The translations under genes were made by a program, and so were the position numbers. From positions 558,001 to 622,000 of the forward strand of contig NZ_BJCL01000001.1 of the NCBI RefSeq assembly GCF_005403045.1: a stretch of DNA of 64,000 bases. The letters are read 5' to 3'. The stretch comes from Pseudaquabacterium pictum (GTDB lineage: Bacteria > Pseudomonadota > Gammaproteobacteria > Burkholderiales > Burkholderiaceae_C). Below are positions 12,047-21,543 of the stretch, piece by piece. The notes beneath the pieces are model-generated. The model did not search any database. It worked only from the letters and a program-made list of their open reading frames with translations, and had not been told where the DNA came from. Every line of letters begins with the position of its first letter. Within the stretch, counting starts at the first letter, position 1.

Positions 12047-13456
12047 TCAGATCGGCTGACCGACCAGGTCATGGCCGTCGGTGGCCACGATGCGGGCGCG
12101 GGTGAATTCACCGGCCTTCAGCGTCTTGCTGGCCTTCTCGGGCGGCAGCAGGCGCACGGTGCCGTCGATCTCGGGCGCATCGGCATAGCTGCGGCCGGTG
12201 CCGCCCTTGCGGCCCAAGGCCGGTGCATGGTCGACCAGCACCTGCATGGTGGCGCCCACACGGCGCTGCAGCCGGGCGATGGACACCTCTTCGGCCACCG
12301 CCATGAAGCGGGCGCGGCGCTCCTCGCGCAGTTCGGCCGGCAGCGCGCCGGGCAGCTCGTTGGCGGCGGCGCCGTTGACCGGCGAGTAGGCGAAGCAGCC
12401 GGCCCGGTCGATCTGCGCCTCGCGCACGAAGTCCAGCAGGTGCTGGAACTCGGCCTCGGTCTCGCCCGGGAAGCCGGCGATGAAGGTGGAGCGGATCACC
12501 AGCTCGGGGCAGGCAGCGCGCCACTGCAGCAGGCGGTCGAGGTTCTTCTCGCCGCTGGCCGGGCGCTTCATGCGGCGCAGCATATCGGGGTGGCTGTGCT
12601 GGAACGGCACGTCCAGGTAGGGCAGCACCGCGCCGGTGGCCATCAGCGGCAGCAGCTCGTCCACATGCGGATAAGGATAGACATAGTGCAGCCGCACCCA
12701 GGCGCCGTGCGGCTTGGCCAGCTCGGCCAGCGCGGCGCACAGCTCGGTCATGCGGGTCTTGACCGGCCGGCCGTCGAAGAAGCCGGTGCGGTACTTCACA
12801 TCCACGCCGTAGGCCGAGGTGTCCTGGCTGACCACCAGCAGTTCCTTGACGCCGGATTCGAACAGCGCGCGCGCTTCGGCCAGCACATCGCCCACCGGGC
12901 GCGAGACCAGATCACCGCGCATGCTGGGGATGATGCAGAAGGTGCAGCGGTGGTTGCAGCCCTCGCTGATCTTGAGATACGCGTAGTGGCGCGGCGTCAG
13001 CTTGATGCCCGCCTCGCCGCGGAACTGGCTGCGCACCTCGGGCACCAGGTCGACGAAGGGATCATGCGGCTTGGGCACATGCAGGTGCACCGCGTCCATC
13101 ACCTCCTGCGTCGCATGCGGGCCGGTGACGGCCAGCACACTGGGGTGCATGCTGCGCACCAGGTTGCCGCCGCCGTCGGCCTCTCGGGCGCCCAGGCAGC
13201 CGGTCACGATCACCCGGCCGTTGGCGGCCAGTGCCTCGCCGATGGTGTCCAGGCTTTCCTTGACCGCGTCGTCGATGAAGCCGCAGGTGTTGACGATGAC
13301 CAGATCGGCGCCCTCGTAGCGCTTGCTGGTCTGGTAGCCCTCGGCGCTGAGCTGGGTGAGGATCAGTTCGGAATCGGTCAGCGCCTTGGGGCAGCCCAGC
13401 GAGACGAAGCCGATCTTGGGGGCTGCAGCGGCAGCCGTGGTGGTGGTGTCAGACAT
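12047..13456 (-). CDS. rimO: Ribosomal protein S12 methylthiotransferase
   Basis: A 469-residue radical-SAM enzyme that beta-methylthiolates Asp89 of ribosomal protein S12. It has three domains in order: UPF0004 (residues about 15-110, [14 protein letters not shown] with the first cluster cysteine), radical SAM with CNHRCTFC binding the second 4Fe-4S cluster, and a C-terminal TRAM domain. SLGCPKA and the PSMRG following the cluster motif separate it from MiaB. Length is normal. Confidence 0.96.
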   Translation of the reverse strand: MSDTTTTAAAAAPKIGFVSLGCPKALTDSELILTQLSAEGYQTSKRYEGADLVIVNTCGFIDDAVKESLDTIGEALAANGRVIVTGCLGAREADGGGNLVRSMHPSVLAVTGPHATQEVMDAVHLHVPKPHDPFVDLVPEVRSQFRGEAGIKLTPRHYAYLKISEGCNHRCTFCIIPSMRGDLVSRPVGDVLAEARALFESGVKELLVVSQDTSAYGVDVKYRTGFFDGRPVKTRMTELCAALAELAKPHGAWVRLHYVYPYPHVDELLPLMATGAVLPYLDVPFQHSHPDMLRRMKRPASGEKNLDRLLQWRAACPELVIRSTFIAGFPGETEAEFQHLLDFVREAQIDRAGCFAYSPVNGAAANELPGALPAELREERRARFMAVAEEVSIARLQRRVGATMQVLVDHAPALGRKGGTGRSYADAPEIDGTVRLLPPEKASKTLKAGEFTRARIVATDGHDLVGQPI

Positions 13457-13486
13457 GCCGCGATTGTCCGCGACAACGCCCGCGCC

Positions 13487-14077
13487 TCACTTCTTGGGCA
13501 TCAGCCCCGGAATGCCGGGAAACAGCGCGCCGGCCTGCATCTGCTCCTGCACCTTCTCCTGCATCTGCACGAACAGGTTCTTGCTCTGCTCCAGGTAGTT
13601 GCCCATCAGGCCCTGCATCAGCGGTGCCTGGCCGGTCATGAACTGGCTCCACATCTCGGGTGTGAAGCTCTTCGGGTCGTACAAGCCCTTGCTCTGCTCG
13701 GCAAACCGACCCTGCAGGTCGACGAAGGTCTGCAGGTTCTTCTCCAGGTACGAACCCATCATGCCCTGCATGGCATGGCCGTAGAAGCGGATCACCTGGG
13801 CCAGCATCTGGGTGGTGAACATCGGCATGCCGCCGGTTTCCTCCTCCAGGATGATCTGCAGCAGGATGCTGCGGGTGATCTCCTCGCCGGTCTTGGCGTC
13901 GCGCACCTCGAAGGTCTCGCCCTCGAGCACCATCTGCTTGACGTCGGTCAGCGTGATGTAGCTGCTGGTGCGGGTGTCGTACAGCCGCCGGTTGGGGTAC
14001 TTCTTGAGCACCCGCATGGCGCCAGCAGCTGCGGCTTCAGGGGCCGGCTTGGCAGCACTGCGGCGTTGGGATGGCAT
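13487..14077 (-). CDS. phaR: Polyhydroxyalkanoate synthesis repressor PhaR
   Basis: A 196-residue regulator that binds PHA granules and DNA and represses phasin and phaR genes. The N-terminal DNA-binding domain (LKKYPNRRLYDTRTSSYITL, residues about 24-43) and the following PHB accumulation domains are clear. The C-terminal part is rich in Gln and Met, as in Ralstonia PhaR. The ATG at 14077 was chosen because upstream sequence in frame has no homology and overlaps the MarR gene. Linked function: an intracellular depolymerase gene occurs at 61.7 kb. Confidence 0.93.
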   Translation of the reverse strand: MPSQRRSAAKPAPEAAAAGAMRVLKKYPNRRLYDTRTSSYITLTDVKQMVLEGETFEVRDAKTGEEITRSILLQIILEEETGGMPMFTTQMLAQVIRFYGHAMQGMMGSYLEKNLQTFVDLQGRFAEQSKGLYDPKSFTPEMWSQFMTGQAPLMQGLMGNYLEQSKNLFVQMQEKVQEQMQAGALFPGIPGLMPKK

Positions 14078-14181
14078 CGAGAGCGGCTCCTGGGGGCGGA
14101 AGGCCCATTCTAGGGAGCGCCCCCGCCGCCGCCGACAGGAGTTTCCCGTTGCGGTTTCCCCTTGCTGGCCGGTCGCCAGGC

Positions 14182-14637
14182 TCAGGTGGCCGATTCGTCG
14201 ATGAACTGCTTCAGCAGCTTCTTCAGCTGCTCGACCTTGCGCGGGCCCATGGCCTCGGCCACCGCGCCGTGGTGGGCGTCGACATTGACCTTGAGCCGCT
14301 GCACCACTTCCAGGCCCAAGTCGCTGATGTAGACCAGCACCTTGCGGTTGTCCTGGGCATCGGCGGCCCGCTGCACCAGGCCGCGGCTGACCAGGCGGTC
14401 GATGTTCTTGGTCAGCGCGGGGTGGTTCATCAGCACCCGCTCGGCCAGTTCGCCCATCGAGCGGCCCTGCTCGTCGGACAGCACCTGCAGCACCCGCCAA
14501 TGCTCCTCGGTCACCTCCTCGGGCGCGATCGACTGCGCCAGGCCCAGGTGCATGCGGCGGTTGGCCGACGCCAGCAGGTAGGCGAGGTACTCGGAAATGT
14601 CTTGGTCGGCGGGCATGGTCAGTGCAATCACGGTCAC
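14182..14637 (-). CDS. MarR family transcriptional regulator
   Basis: A 151-residue winged-helix regulator. The recognition helix region SMGELAERVLMNHPALTKNIDRLVSRGLV and the wing DNRKVLVYISDLG are typical. The frame can start at GTG 14637 or ATG 14616; the latter gives MPADQDISEYL, closer to the family. It is divergent from the AmiC-like gene (112 bp apart), with a perfect TTTCC-AG-GGAAA palindrome in between. A similar half-site occurs in the amidase promoter, so this protein is a candidate regulator of the amide locus. The effector is unknown. Confidence 0.88.
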   Translation of the reverse strand: MTVIALTMPADQDISEYLAYLLASANRRMHLGLAQSIAPEEVTEEHWRVLQVLSDEQGRSMGELAERVLMNHPALTKNIDRLVSRGLVQRAADAQDNRKVLVYISDLGLEVVQRLKVNVDAHHGAVAEAMGPRKVEQLKKLLKQFIDESAT

Positions 14638-14666
14638 AGTCGCGAGCGAAGTCTACGCAAAATCAC

Positions 14667-14678
14667 TTTCCAGGGAAA
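14667..14678. promoter_or_regulatory. Palindrome TTTCC-AG-GGAAA in the MarR/amiC-like divergent region
   Basis: A perfect 12-bp inverted repeat 30 bp upstream of the MarR GTG. Position and size fit an autoregulatory MarR operator. The left half and flank (ACTTTCCAGGG) match 9 of 11 bases of the left arm of the amidase operator (ATTTTCCAAGG, 15940-15950). Binding is inferred. Confidence 0.45.
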
Positions 14679-14749
14679 CCACCGTGGTGCGGGCTGCGCA
14701 AAGCTCGAACACCCGAATCCAACTTGGTGCATCACCAGGAGTACGTCTG

Positions 14750-15907
14750 ATGGCCTCATCAAGTCCGGGTTCCCTGGCCACGCCGGGTGACAGCCACCTG
14801 CACGCGCCACTGCTGCGACCGCGCCTGCGGCCGGGCCAGCGGCACCAGCCCCTGCCCGACCAGCGCGAGATCACGGTGGCGCTGTGCGTGCCGCTGGGCG
14901 GCTCGGCCGGCATCTGGGGGCCGTCGGGCCTGGCCTGCGCCCGGCTGGCGGTGGCCGAGCTCAACCGCGGCGCCGGCATCAGCGGTCAGAGCTGCCGGCT
15001 GATCACGGTGAACGCGTCGGACGACGCACCCGACATCGAATCGGTGCTGGTCGAGCTGGTGGAGAGCAGCAGCGTCGATGCGCTGATCGGCATGCACACC
15101 AGCGCGGTGCGCCACCGCATCCTGCGCGCCGTGGGCGGCCACATTCCGTTCGTCTACACGCCGCTGTACGAGGGCGGTGAATCGACGCCCGGGGTGTTCG
15201 CCATCGGCGAGGTCACGGCCAACCAGCTGGCGCCGGCCATCCGCTGGCTGGGCGCACACCGGCGGCCGAAGCGCTGGTTCGCCGTGGGCAACGACTACGT
15301 CTGGCCGCATGTGTCGCACCGCCAGGCCCGCAGCTACATCGCCGAGGCCGGCGCCGAGATGGTGGCCGAGGCCTACCTGCCCTTCGGCACCACCGATTTC
15401 AGCGCGGTGCTCGACCAGATCCGCCGCTTCCGGGCCGATGCGGTGCTGGTGTCGCTGGTGGGACAGGATTCGGTCGAGTTCAACCGCGCCTTCGGCCGCG
15501 CCGGCCTGTCGCGCGGCATCCTGCGGCTTTCAGGTGCGCTGGGCGAGAACGAGCTGCTGGGCATCGGCGCCGACAACGCCGACGACCTGTTCGTCTCCAG
15601 CGGCTACTTCGCCACGCTGGACACCGACGAGAACCTGGCCTTCAAGGCGCGCTACCGCAGCCACTTCGGCGAACGCGCGCCCACGCTCAACACCTTCGGC
15701 CAGTCCACCTACGAGGGCGTGCACTTCCTGGCGGCGCTGTTCAACCAGGCGCTGCGCTCCCACCACGACTGGGACACCATGGGCCGGGCGCCGCTGCACT
15801 ACCAGAGCGCACGGGCCGCGCACTATGCCGGCGGCGGCGTCAGCGACACCCCCATCTACCTGGCCCGGGCCGAGGGCCATGTGTTCAAGGTGATCACCCG
15901 CCTGTAG
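14750..15907 (+). CDS. AmiC-like cytoplasmic amide-binding sensor protein
   Basis: A 385-residue periplasmic-binding-protein fold of the branched-chain amino-acid/amide class. It resembles Pseudomonas AmiC, the amide sensor that restrains the antiterminator AmiR ([55 protein letters not shown]). It has no signal peptide, so it should be cytosolic, unlike the Tat-exported binding protein encoded at 17660. An AGGA Shine-Dalgarno precedes ATG 14750. It lies directly upstream of the amidase and transporter genes. No AmiR (ANTAR) gene is in the window, so its partner is unclear. A transport binding protein that lost its signal is an alternative reading. Confidence 0.82.
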   Translation: MASSSPGSLATPGDSHLHAPLLRPRLRPGQRHQPLPDQREITVALCVPLGGSAGIWGPSGLACARLAVAELNRGAGISGQSCRLITVNASDDAPDIESVLVELVESSSVDALIGMHTSAVRHRILRAVGGHIPFVYTPLYEGGESTPGVFAIGEVTANQLAPAIRWLGAHRRPKRWFAVGNDYVWPHVSHRQARSYIAEAGAEMVAEAYLPFGTTDFSAVLDQIRRFRADAVLVSLVGQDSVEFNRAFGRAGLSRGILRLSGALGENELLGIGADNADDLFVSSGYFATLDTDENLAFKARYRSHFGERAPTLNTFGQSTYEGVHFLAALFNQALRSHHDWDTMGRAPLHYQSARAAHYAGGGVSDTPIYLARAEGHVFKVITRL

Positions 15908-15940
15908 CGCCCGGGCGGTGGCCCGCAGTCGGGCCAATCA

Positions 15941-15991
15941 TTTTCCAAGGCAATCTTTTTGCTTGACTTGGAAAATACCGATGCCCAGAAT
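15941..15991 (+). promoter_or_regulatory. Amidase operon promoter with overlapping inverted-repeat operator
   Basis: A perfect 9-bp inverted repeat, TTTTCCAAG (15941-15949) and CTTGGAAAA (15967-15975), has a 17-bp spacer. Its right arm overlaps a -35-like TTGACT (15963-15968), which is followed after 17 bp by CAGAAT (15986-15991) as -10. A second perfect 8-bp repeat, CCGATGCC/GGCATCGG (15978-15985, 15997-16004), straddles the -10 and predicted start point near 15998. Repressor binding to the first repeat would block RNA polymerase. Protein identity is inferred only. Confidence 0.6.
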
Positions 15992-16043
15992 CCGGAGGCA
16001 TCGGCAGCGTGACGTGTTGCACGGAACGCCGCCGATGCAGGCA

Positions 16044-16080
16044 GCGCCGCGCCGGGCGGGAGACCCCGGCCAGGCGGCGC
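16044..16080 (+). promoter_or_regulatory. Leader RNA hairpin upstream of the amidase gene
   Basis: In the predicted 109-nt leader, GCGCCGC (16044-16050) pairs with GCGGCGC (16074-16080), and GCCGGG (16051-16056) pairs with CCCGGC (16065-16070). This gives a 13-bp stem with a 3-nt bulge, ending about 16 nt before the GGAG ribosome-binding site (16097-16100). No U-tract follows, so it is not a simple intrinsic terminator. A role in leader-mediated control, as in the Pseudomonas ami operon, is speculative. Confidence 0.35.
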
Positions 16081-16106
16081 AGGATCCACCCCCCTCCGGA
16101 GTCAAC

Positions 16107-17624
16107 ATGGCCATCAAGCGCCCCACCCTCGACCAGCTGCAAGACGTGGCCCTGAGCCTGGGCATCCACCTGTCGCCCGAGCAGGCCGGTGTGTACAACA
16201 CCCTGCTGCAGGCGAACTTCGATGCCTACGACGTGGTCGACGCCCTGCCCGACTACCTGCCGCGCGTCACCTACCCGCGCACGCCCGGCTACTTTCCGGC
16301 CGGCGAGGAAAACAAGTACGGCGCCTGGTACGTCAAGTCCACGATCAAGGGCAAGCCCGAGGGCAAGCTGGCCGGCAAGACCGTGGTGCTGAAGGACAAC
16401 GTCTGCGTGGCCGGCGTGGCCATGATGAACGGCGCCTCCACGCTGGAAGGCTATGTGCCGAACGTCGACGCCACCATCGTCACCCGCCTGCTCGATGCCG
16501 GCGCCACCGTGGTGGGCAAGGCCACCTGCGAATACTTCTGCTTCTCCGGCGGATCACACACCAGTTCGCCCGCGCCGGTGCACAACCCCTGGCGCATGGG
16601 TTACTCGGCCGGTGGTTCTTCGTCCGGCAGCGCGGCCCTGGTGGCCGCCGGCGAGGTCGATCTGGCCATCGGCGGCGACCAGGGCGGCTCGATCCGCATG
16701 CCGGCGTCCTACTGCGGCATCGTCGGCATGAAGCCCACGCACGGCCTGGTGCCCTACACCGGCGTGATGCCCATCGAGCTGACCATCGACCACACCGGCC
16801 CGATGACGGCCAACGTGAGCGACAACGCGCTGATGCTGGAGGTGCTGGCCGGCCCCGACGGGCTGGACCCGCGCCAACATGCCGGCCAGGGCCCCAAGCC
16901 CTATGCCGATCTGATGAAGCAGGGTGTGGCCGGTCTCAAGATCGGCATCGTCAAGGAGGGCTTCGGCTGGCCGCAGAGCCTGGCCGACAGCGATGCCAAG
17001 GTGAAGAAGGCGGCGGCGGTATTCACCGCGCTGGGTGCCAAGGTGTCGGAGGTGTCGGTGCCGATGCACCTGGTCGGCCCGGCCATCTGGCTGCCGATCG
17101 CCGCGGAGGGCGCCACCCAGCAGATGATGAAGGACAACGGCCACGGCTTCAACTGGAAGGGCCTGTACGTCACCAGCATGGTCGACTTCCACGCCGGCTG
17201 GAAGGCCCGGGCCGACGAGCTGAGCGAGACGCTGAAGCTGACCATGGTGCTGGGCGAATACTTCATCCAGCACTACCGCGGCCACTTCTACGCCAAGTCG
17301 CAGAACCTGGCGCGCCAGCTGAAGGACGCCTACGACGCCACGCTGGCCGACTTCGACCTGCTGCTGATGCCCACGCTGCCGATGGTGGCCACGCCCATCC
17401 CCAAGCCCGGCGCGCCGGTCGAGGAAGTGGTGGCCCGCGCCTTCGAGATGCTGCCCAACACCTGCCCGTTCGACATCACCGGTCACCCGGCGATCAGCAT
17501 CCCCTGCGGCCTGGTCGACGGCCTGCCGGTGGGAATGATGCTGGTGGGCAAGCACTACGACGAAGCCACCATCTACCGCGCCGCCTACGCCTTCGAACAG
17601 TCTGGCGACTGGAAGACCATCTGA
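16107..17624 (+). CDS. Amidase signature family amidase (Rhodococcus nitrile-pathway type)
   Basis: A 505-residue cytosolic hydrolase of amides to carboxylate and ammonia. The Ser-cisSer-Lys triad is visible as Lys96 (VVLKDNV), Ser171 (GGSSSG) and Ser195 ([11 protein letters not shown]). These are the same positions known for the enantioselective Rhodococcus amidase. The about 70-residue helical N-terminal extension is also shared with that enzyme. ATG 16107 follows GGAG by 6 nt. The gene is followed 35 bp later by the amide/urea ABC transporter genes and preceded by the AmiC-like sensor. The operon therefore imports short amides and releases ammonia. No nitrile hydratase gene is present here. 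Confidence 0.92.
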   Translation: MAIKRPTLDQLQDVALSLGIHLSPEQAGVYNTLLQANFDAYDVVDALPDYLPRVTYPRTPGYFPAGEENKYGAWYVKSTIKGKPEGKLAGKTVVLKDNVCVAGVAMMNGASTLEGYVPNVDATIVTRLLDAGATVVGKATCEYFCFSGGSHTSSPAPVHNPWRMGYSAGGSSSGSAALVAAGEVDLAIGGDQGGSIRMPASYCGIVGMKPTHGLVPYTGVMPIELTIDHTGPMTANVSDNALMLEVLAGPDGLDPRQHAGQGPKPYADLMKQGVAGLKIGIVKEGFGWPQSLADSDAKVKKAAAVFTALGAKVSEVSVPMHLVGPAIWLPIAAEGATQQMMKDNGHGFNWKGLYVTSMVDFHAGWKARADELSETLKLTMVLGEYFIQHYRGHFYAKSQNLARQLKDAYDATLADFDLLLMPTLPMVATPIPKPGAPVEEVVARAFEMLPNTCPFDITGHPAISIPCGLVDGLPVGMMLVGKHYDEATIYRAAYAFEQSGDWKTI

Positions 17625-17659
17625 GCCTCTCTCCCGCACTCCACACAACAGGAACCAAC

Positions 17660-18886
17660 ATGGACCGTCGCAGATTCATCCAGTCATCGGGCGCTGCCGC
17701 ACTGGCGGGCAGCTCCGTCGTCCTGCCCCTGTCGGCGCTGGCCGCCGACGAGATCGGCGTGGGCAGCATCCACGACCTGTCCGGCGGGCTCGACATCTAC
17801 GGCAAGCCGATGCTCGACGCACTGACCCTGGCCATCGAGGAGCAGAACAAGGCCGGCGGCCTGCTGGGCAAGAAGCTCAAGCTGGTCAGCTACGACCCGC
17901 AGAGCAACATGCAGATGTACGCGCAGTTCGCGCAGCAGGCCGCGCTGAAGGACAAGGTGGCGGTGGTGCATGGCGGCATCACCTCCGCCTCGCGCGAGGT
18001 GATCCGCCCGGTGCTCAACCGCAGCAAGACGCTGTACTTCTACAACACGCAGTACGAGGGCGGCGTCTGTGACCGCGGCACCTTCTGCACCGGCGTGACG
18101 CCGGCGCAGACCGTGGCCAAGCTGGTGCCCTATGCGATGAACAAGTGGGGCAAGAAGGTCTACGTGATCGCCGCCGACTACAACTACGGCCAGATCACCT
18201 CGCAATGGGTGAAGAAGTTCACCCTGGAGAACGGCGGCTCGGTGGCAGCCATCGACTTCTTCCCGCTGGACGTGACCGCCTTCGGCCCGACCATCGCCAA
18301 GATCGAGGCGGCCAAGCCCGACATGGTGGTCTCGGCCCTGGTGGGCGGCGCCCACATGTCGTTCTACCGCCAATGGGCGGCGGCGGGCCTGACCAAGAAG
18401 ATCCCGCTGGCCTCCACCACCTTTGCCGGCGGCAACGAGCATGTGGTGCTGTCGGCCGCCGAGACCGACGGCTTCCTGGTCTGCTACAACTATTTCCAGA
18501 ACCTGGACACGCCGGCGAACAAGGCCTTCAAGGAGCGGTTCTACGCCCGCTTCGGCAAGGACTACCCCAACATCACCGAGCTGGCGATGGGCACCTACCA
18601 AGGCTTCAAGCTGTGGGCCGAGGGGGTGAAGAAGGCCGGCTCGGTGGACATCGCCAAGGTGACCACCGCGCTGGAGTCGGGCATCAGCATCGACGGGCCC
18701 AGCGGCAAGGTCAGCATCGACCCCGCCACCCACCACTGCGTGCTCAACGTCAGCATCGCCGAGACGCGCAACAAGCAGCTCAACATCGTGCAGACCTTCC
18801 AGCAGCAGGCGCCCACCGACACCAGCGCGGTGTGCAACCTGCAGAAGAACCCGCGCGACAACCAGCAATATGTGATCAAGGTCTGA
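17660..18886 (+). CDS. Urea/short-chain amide ABC transporter, substrate-binding protein (Tat-exported)
   Basis: A 408-residue type I binding protein of the UrtA/FmdD class. The N-terminus MDRRRFIQSSGAAALAG is a Tat signal with twin arginines, so the protein folds before export to the periplasm. Mature sequence VGSIHDLSGGLDIYGKPMLDA is characteristic of the urea/amide clade. It heads a five-gene ABC cassette whose members overlap or nearly overlap, and it follows the amidase by 35 bp. Amides are the likelier ligand because of the amidase. Urea is possible, but no urease genes are in the window. Confidence 0.9.
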   Translation: MDRRRFIQSSGAAALAGSSVVLPLSALAADEIGVGSIHDLSGGLDIYGKPMLDALTLAIEEQNKAGGLLGKKLKLVSYDPQSNMQMYAQFAQQAALKDKVAVVHGGITSASREVIRPVLNRSKTLYFYNTQYEGGVCDRGTFCTGVTPAQTVAKLVPYAMNKWGKKVYVIAADYNYGQITSQWVKKFTLENGGSVAAIDFFPLDVTAFGPTIAKIEAAKPDMVVSALVGGAHMSFYRQWAAAGLTKKIPLASTTFAGGNEHVVLSAAETDGFLVCYNYFQNLDTPANKAFKERFYARFGKDYPNITELAMGTYQGFKLWAEGVKKAGSVDIAKVTTALESGISIDGPSGKVSIDPATHHCVLNVSIAETRNKQLNIVQTFQQQAPTDTSAVCNLQKNPRDNQQYVIKV

Positions 18887-18905
18887 CCCCGCCAGGCGCC
18901 CCGAC

Positions 18906-19772
18906 ATGGACCTTGCTGCTGTTGTCCTGATCCAGGTGCTGTACGCGGTGGCCAGCCTGGTCATCGCGTCGGCCGGGCTGGCTGTCATCTTCGGCATGAT
19001 GAAGGTGATCAACCTGGCGCATGGCGAGTTCATGATGCTGGGCGCCTACGCCACCATCACCGCCCACGGCCTGGGCCTGAACCTCTGGCTGGCGATGTTC
19101 ATCGTGGCGCCGGTGGTGGTGGGCGGGATCGGCGTGGTGCTGGAGCGGCTGGTGATCCGCCGGCTCTACGGCCGCATGGTCGACACCATGCTGGCCACCT
19201 GGGGCCTGTCGCTGCTGCTGGTGGGCATCGTCACCTCGGTGGCGGGCAACACCACGGCGGGTGTGTCGGCGCCGCTGGGCAGTTTCCGCATCGGCGCCTA
19301 TTCGGTCAGCGGGTACACGCTGGTGATCATCGGCGTGGCGGTGGTGCTGGCGCTGGCCATCCGCTGGGTGCTGCTGCGCACCAGCTGGGGCCTGATCGCC
19401 CGCGGCACCATGCAGAAGCCGGAGATGGCCGACGCGCTGGGCATAAGCCCGGGCAAGGTGTACTCGGTCACCTTCGCCGCCGGTGCGGCACTGTCGGGCC
19501 TGGCCGGCGCGTTGCTGGCGCCGCTGACCGGCGTGGTGCCCACCATGGGCGGCGCCTTCATCGCCAAGGCCTTCATCACCGTCATCGGCGGCGGGCCGGC
19601 CATCCTGGCCGGGCTGGTGGGCGCCTCATCGCTGTTCGGCGCCATCAACCAGGTGGCCACCTTCCTCACCACGCCAGTGTTCGGCGAGGTGGCGCTGCTG
19701 TTCGCGGCCATCGTGATGCTGCGCCTGCTGCCGCAGGGCATCACCGGCCGCTTCTTCAAGGGTTCGCTGTGA
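18906..19772 (+). CDS. Urea/amide ABC transporter permease (UrtB/LivH type)
   Basis: A 288-residue inner-membrane permease with about eight hydrophobic helices. The family signature FGMMKVINLAHGEFMMLGAY near residues 30-50 identifies the LivH/UrtB branch, and GTMQKPEMADALGI is the coupling-helix region that contacts the ATPases. It starts 19 bp after the binding-protein gene and overlaps the next permease gene (GTGA). Confidence 0.92.
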   Translation: MDLAAVVLIQVLYAVASLVIASAGLAVIFGMMKVINLAHGEFMMLGAYATITAHGLGLNLWLAMFIVAPVVVGGIGVVLERLVIRRLYGRMVDTMLATWGLSLLLVGIVTSVAGNTTAGVSAPLGSFRIGAYSVSGYTLVIIGVAVVLALAIRWVLLRTSWGLIARGTMQKPEMADALGISPGKVYSVTFAAGAALSGLAGALLAPLTGVVPTMGGAFIAKAFITVIGGGPAILAGLVGASSLFGAINQVATFLTTPVFGEVALLFAAIVMLRLLPQGITGRFFKGSL

Positions 19773-20821
19773 AGCGCTTCGTCAACTCCTGGCACAGCGC
19801 GGCGCTGACGCTGGCCATCGGCACCGCCCTACTCTTCCTGCTTCCCGGGCTGGTCGATGACTTCACCCTGATCCAGCTGACCATCTATGTGGTGATGGCC
19901 ATCCTGGGTGTCAGCCTGGGTTTCATCTGGGGCTTCGGCGGCATCCTGTGCTTCGGCCAGGCCGCCTTCTTCGGCCTGGGGGCGTACACCTACGCCATTG
20001 CGGTGATCAACCTCGGCGACAGCACGGTTCCGTTCCTGCTGGCCATCGTGGTGCCGGCGCTGTTTGCCGCGCTGCTGGGCTATGTGATCTTCTACGGCCG
20101 CCTGTCCGATGTGTACATGGGCGTGATCACGCTGACCGTCACGCTGATCCTGTTCAACCTGGTCAACAGCACGGCCGGGCCGGAGTGGAAGATCGGCAAT
20201 GCGCCGCTGGGCGGCTTCAACGGCATCCCGGGCATCCCGACGCTGAACCTGCCCGGCAACGTGGACGAGGTGCTCAGCCAGCAGGCGCTGTTCTCGATCG
20301 CCATGGTCTGCCTGCTGGTGGTGTATGCCGGCCTGCGCTGGCTGATCGCCTCCAAGATCGGCCGGGTGATCATCGCCGCGAAAGAGAACGAGCAGCGCGT
20401 GCTGCTGCTGGGCTACGACGCCCGTGCCTACAAGCTGGGCTGCTTCACCCTGGGCGGCGCCATCGCCGGGCTGGCGGGTTGCCTGTTCGCCAACTGGGGC
20501 GCCTTCACCAGCCCCACCATCTTCGGCCTGGCAATGTCGGCGCAGATCATCATCTGGGTGATCGTGGGTGGCCTGGGTACGCTGGTGGGCCCGGTGGTGG
20601 GCTGCATCGCCATCCAGTGGTTGACCACCAGCATCGGCACCCAGCAGACCTTCAATTCCAACCTGGTGCTGGGCGCCATCCTGGTGGTCTTCGTGCTGCT
20701 GGTGCCACGGGGCATCGTGCCCAGCCTGGGCGATCTGATCGAGGCGGTCTGGCGGCGCCGCCAGCCAGCGGCGGACTCGCTGCCGCCAGCGCCGCTGCCG
20801 CAGACGGAGAACGCCCGGTGA
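19769..20821 (+). CDS. Urea/amide ABC transporter permease (UrtC/LivM type)
   Basis: A 350-residue second permease. LGVSLGFIWGFGGILCFGQAAFFGLGAY carries the LivM-type GhlSlGqaaF motif near residues 48-72, and AAKENEQRVLLLGYD is the cytoplasmic coupling region. It uses a GTG start (19769) overlapping the previous stop by 4 bp. It pairs with the LivH-type permease to form the membrane channel. Confidence 0.92.
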   Translation: MKRFVNSWHSAALTLAIGTALLFLLPGLVDDFTLIQLTIYVVMAILGVSLGFIWGFGGILCFGQAAFFGLGAYTYAIAVINLGDSTVPFLLAIVVPALFAALLGYVIFYGRLSDVYMGVITLTVTLILFNLVNSTAGPEWKIGNAPLGGFNGIPGIPTLNLPGNVDEVLSQQALFSIAMVCLLVVYAGLRWLIASKIGRVIIAAKENEQRVLLLGYDARAYKLGCFTLGGAIAGLAGCLFANWGAFTSPTIFGLAMSAQIIIWVIVGGLGTLVGPVVGCIAIQWLTTSIGTQQTFNSNLVLGAILVVFVLLVPRGIVPSLGDLIEAVWRRRQPAADSLPPAPLPQTENAR

Positions 20822-21543
20822 GCACGCCCGTCCCCCTGCTCGAGACCCGCATGCTCAACGTGCGCTTCGGCGGCGTGCATGCCACGCGCGATGTCAACTT
20901 CAGCCTGGCCGAGGCGGAGCTGCGCTGCGTCATCGGCCCCAACGGCGCCGGCAAGAGCACCTTCTTCAAGCTGCTGACCGGCCAGACCAAGCCCAGCTCG
21001 GGCCAGATCCTGTTCCGCGGGCAGGACATCTCCAACATGCAGCCGCACCAGCCCGGCCGGCTGGGCATCGGCATCAAGACCCAGGTGCCCAGCCTGTTCA
21101 ACGGCCTGAGCGTGTGGGAGAACGTGTGGCTCTCGGCCCGCCGCACCAACAGTGCCCAGCAGGCCGAGCGCATCACCCGCGACACGCTGGAGCGGGTGGG
21201 CATGCTGGCCTACAAGGACAACCTGGCCGGCCTGCTGGCCCACGGCCTGCGGCAGTGGGTGGAGATTGCGGTGGTGATCGCCGCCGACCCGCCGCTGATC
21301 CTGCTGGACGAGCCCGCCGCCGGCATGAGCGACGCCGAGGTGGCCCGCACCGCCGAACTGATCCTGGAGATCAACCGCCAGCATGCGCTGGTGGTGGTGG
21401 AGCACGACATGAACTTCATCCGCATGATCGCCAAGAAGGTGACGGTGCTGCACCAGGGCGCCATCCTGCGCGAGGACACGCCCGACCGCATCATGAGCGA
21501 CCCGCTGGTGCAGCAGATCTACCTCGGGAAAAAGGCCCACTGA
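20818..21543 (+). CDS. Urea/amide ABC transporter ATP-binding protein (UrtD type)
   Basis: A 241-residue ATPase. Walker A is GPNGAGKST (residues about 40-48) and Walker B is LILLDEPAAGMSD. The signature loop is the degenerate AHGLRQWVEIA in place of LSGGQ, a known trait of UrtD, which distinguishes it from LivG. The GTG start at 20818 overlaps the preceding stop (GTGA). The stop overlaps the next ATG. Confidence 0.93.
   Translation: MSTPVPLLETRMLNVRFGGVHATRDVNFSLAEAELRCVIGPNGAGKSTFFKLLTGQTKPSSGQILFRGQDISNMQPHQPGRLGIGIKTQVPSLFNGLSVWENVWLSARRTNSAQQAERITRDTLERVGMLAYKDNLAGLLAHGLRQWVEIAVVIAADPPLILLDEPAAGMSDAEVARTAELILEINRQHALVVVEHDMNFIRMIAKKVTVLHQGAILREDTPDRIMSDPLVQQIYLGKKAH

Noticed and set aside
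10661-14113. A very long plus-strand open frame (over 1100 codons) opposite metC, rimO and phaR
   Set aside because: Its translation is low-complexity His/Gln/Gly/Ala-rich with no domain, the usual antisense shadow of GC-rich genes. The minus strand holds clear families.
16005-16106. A sigma-54 promoter for the amidase operon
   Set aside because: No GG-N10-GC element with a TGGCA core is present. A sigma-70-like promoter fits better.
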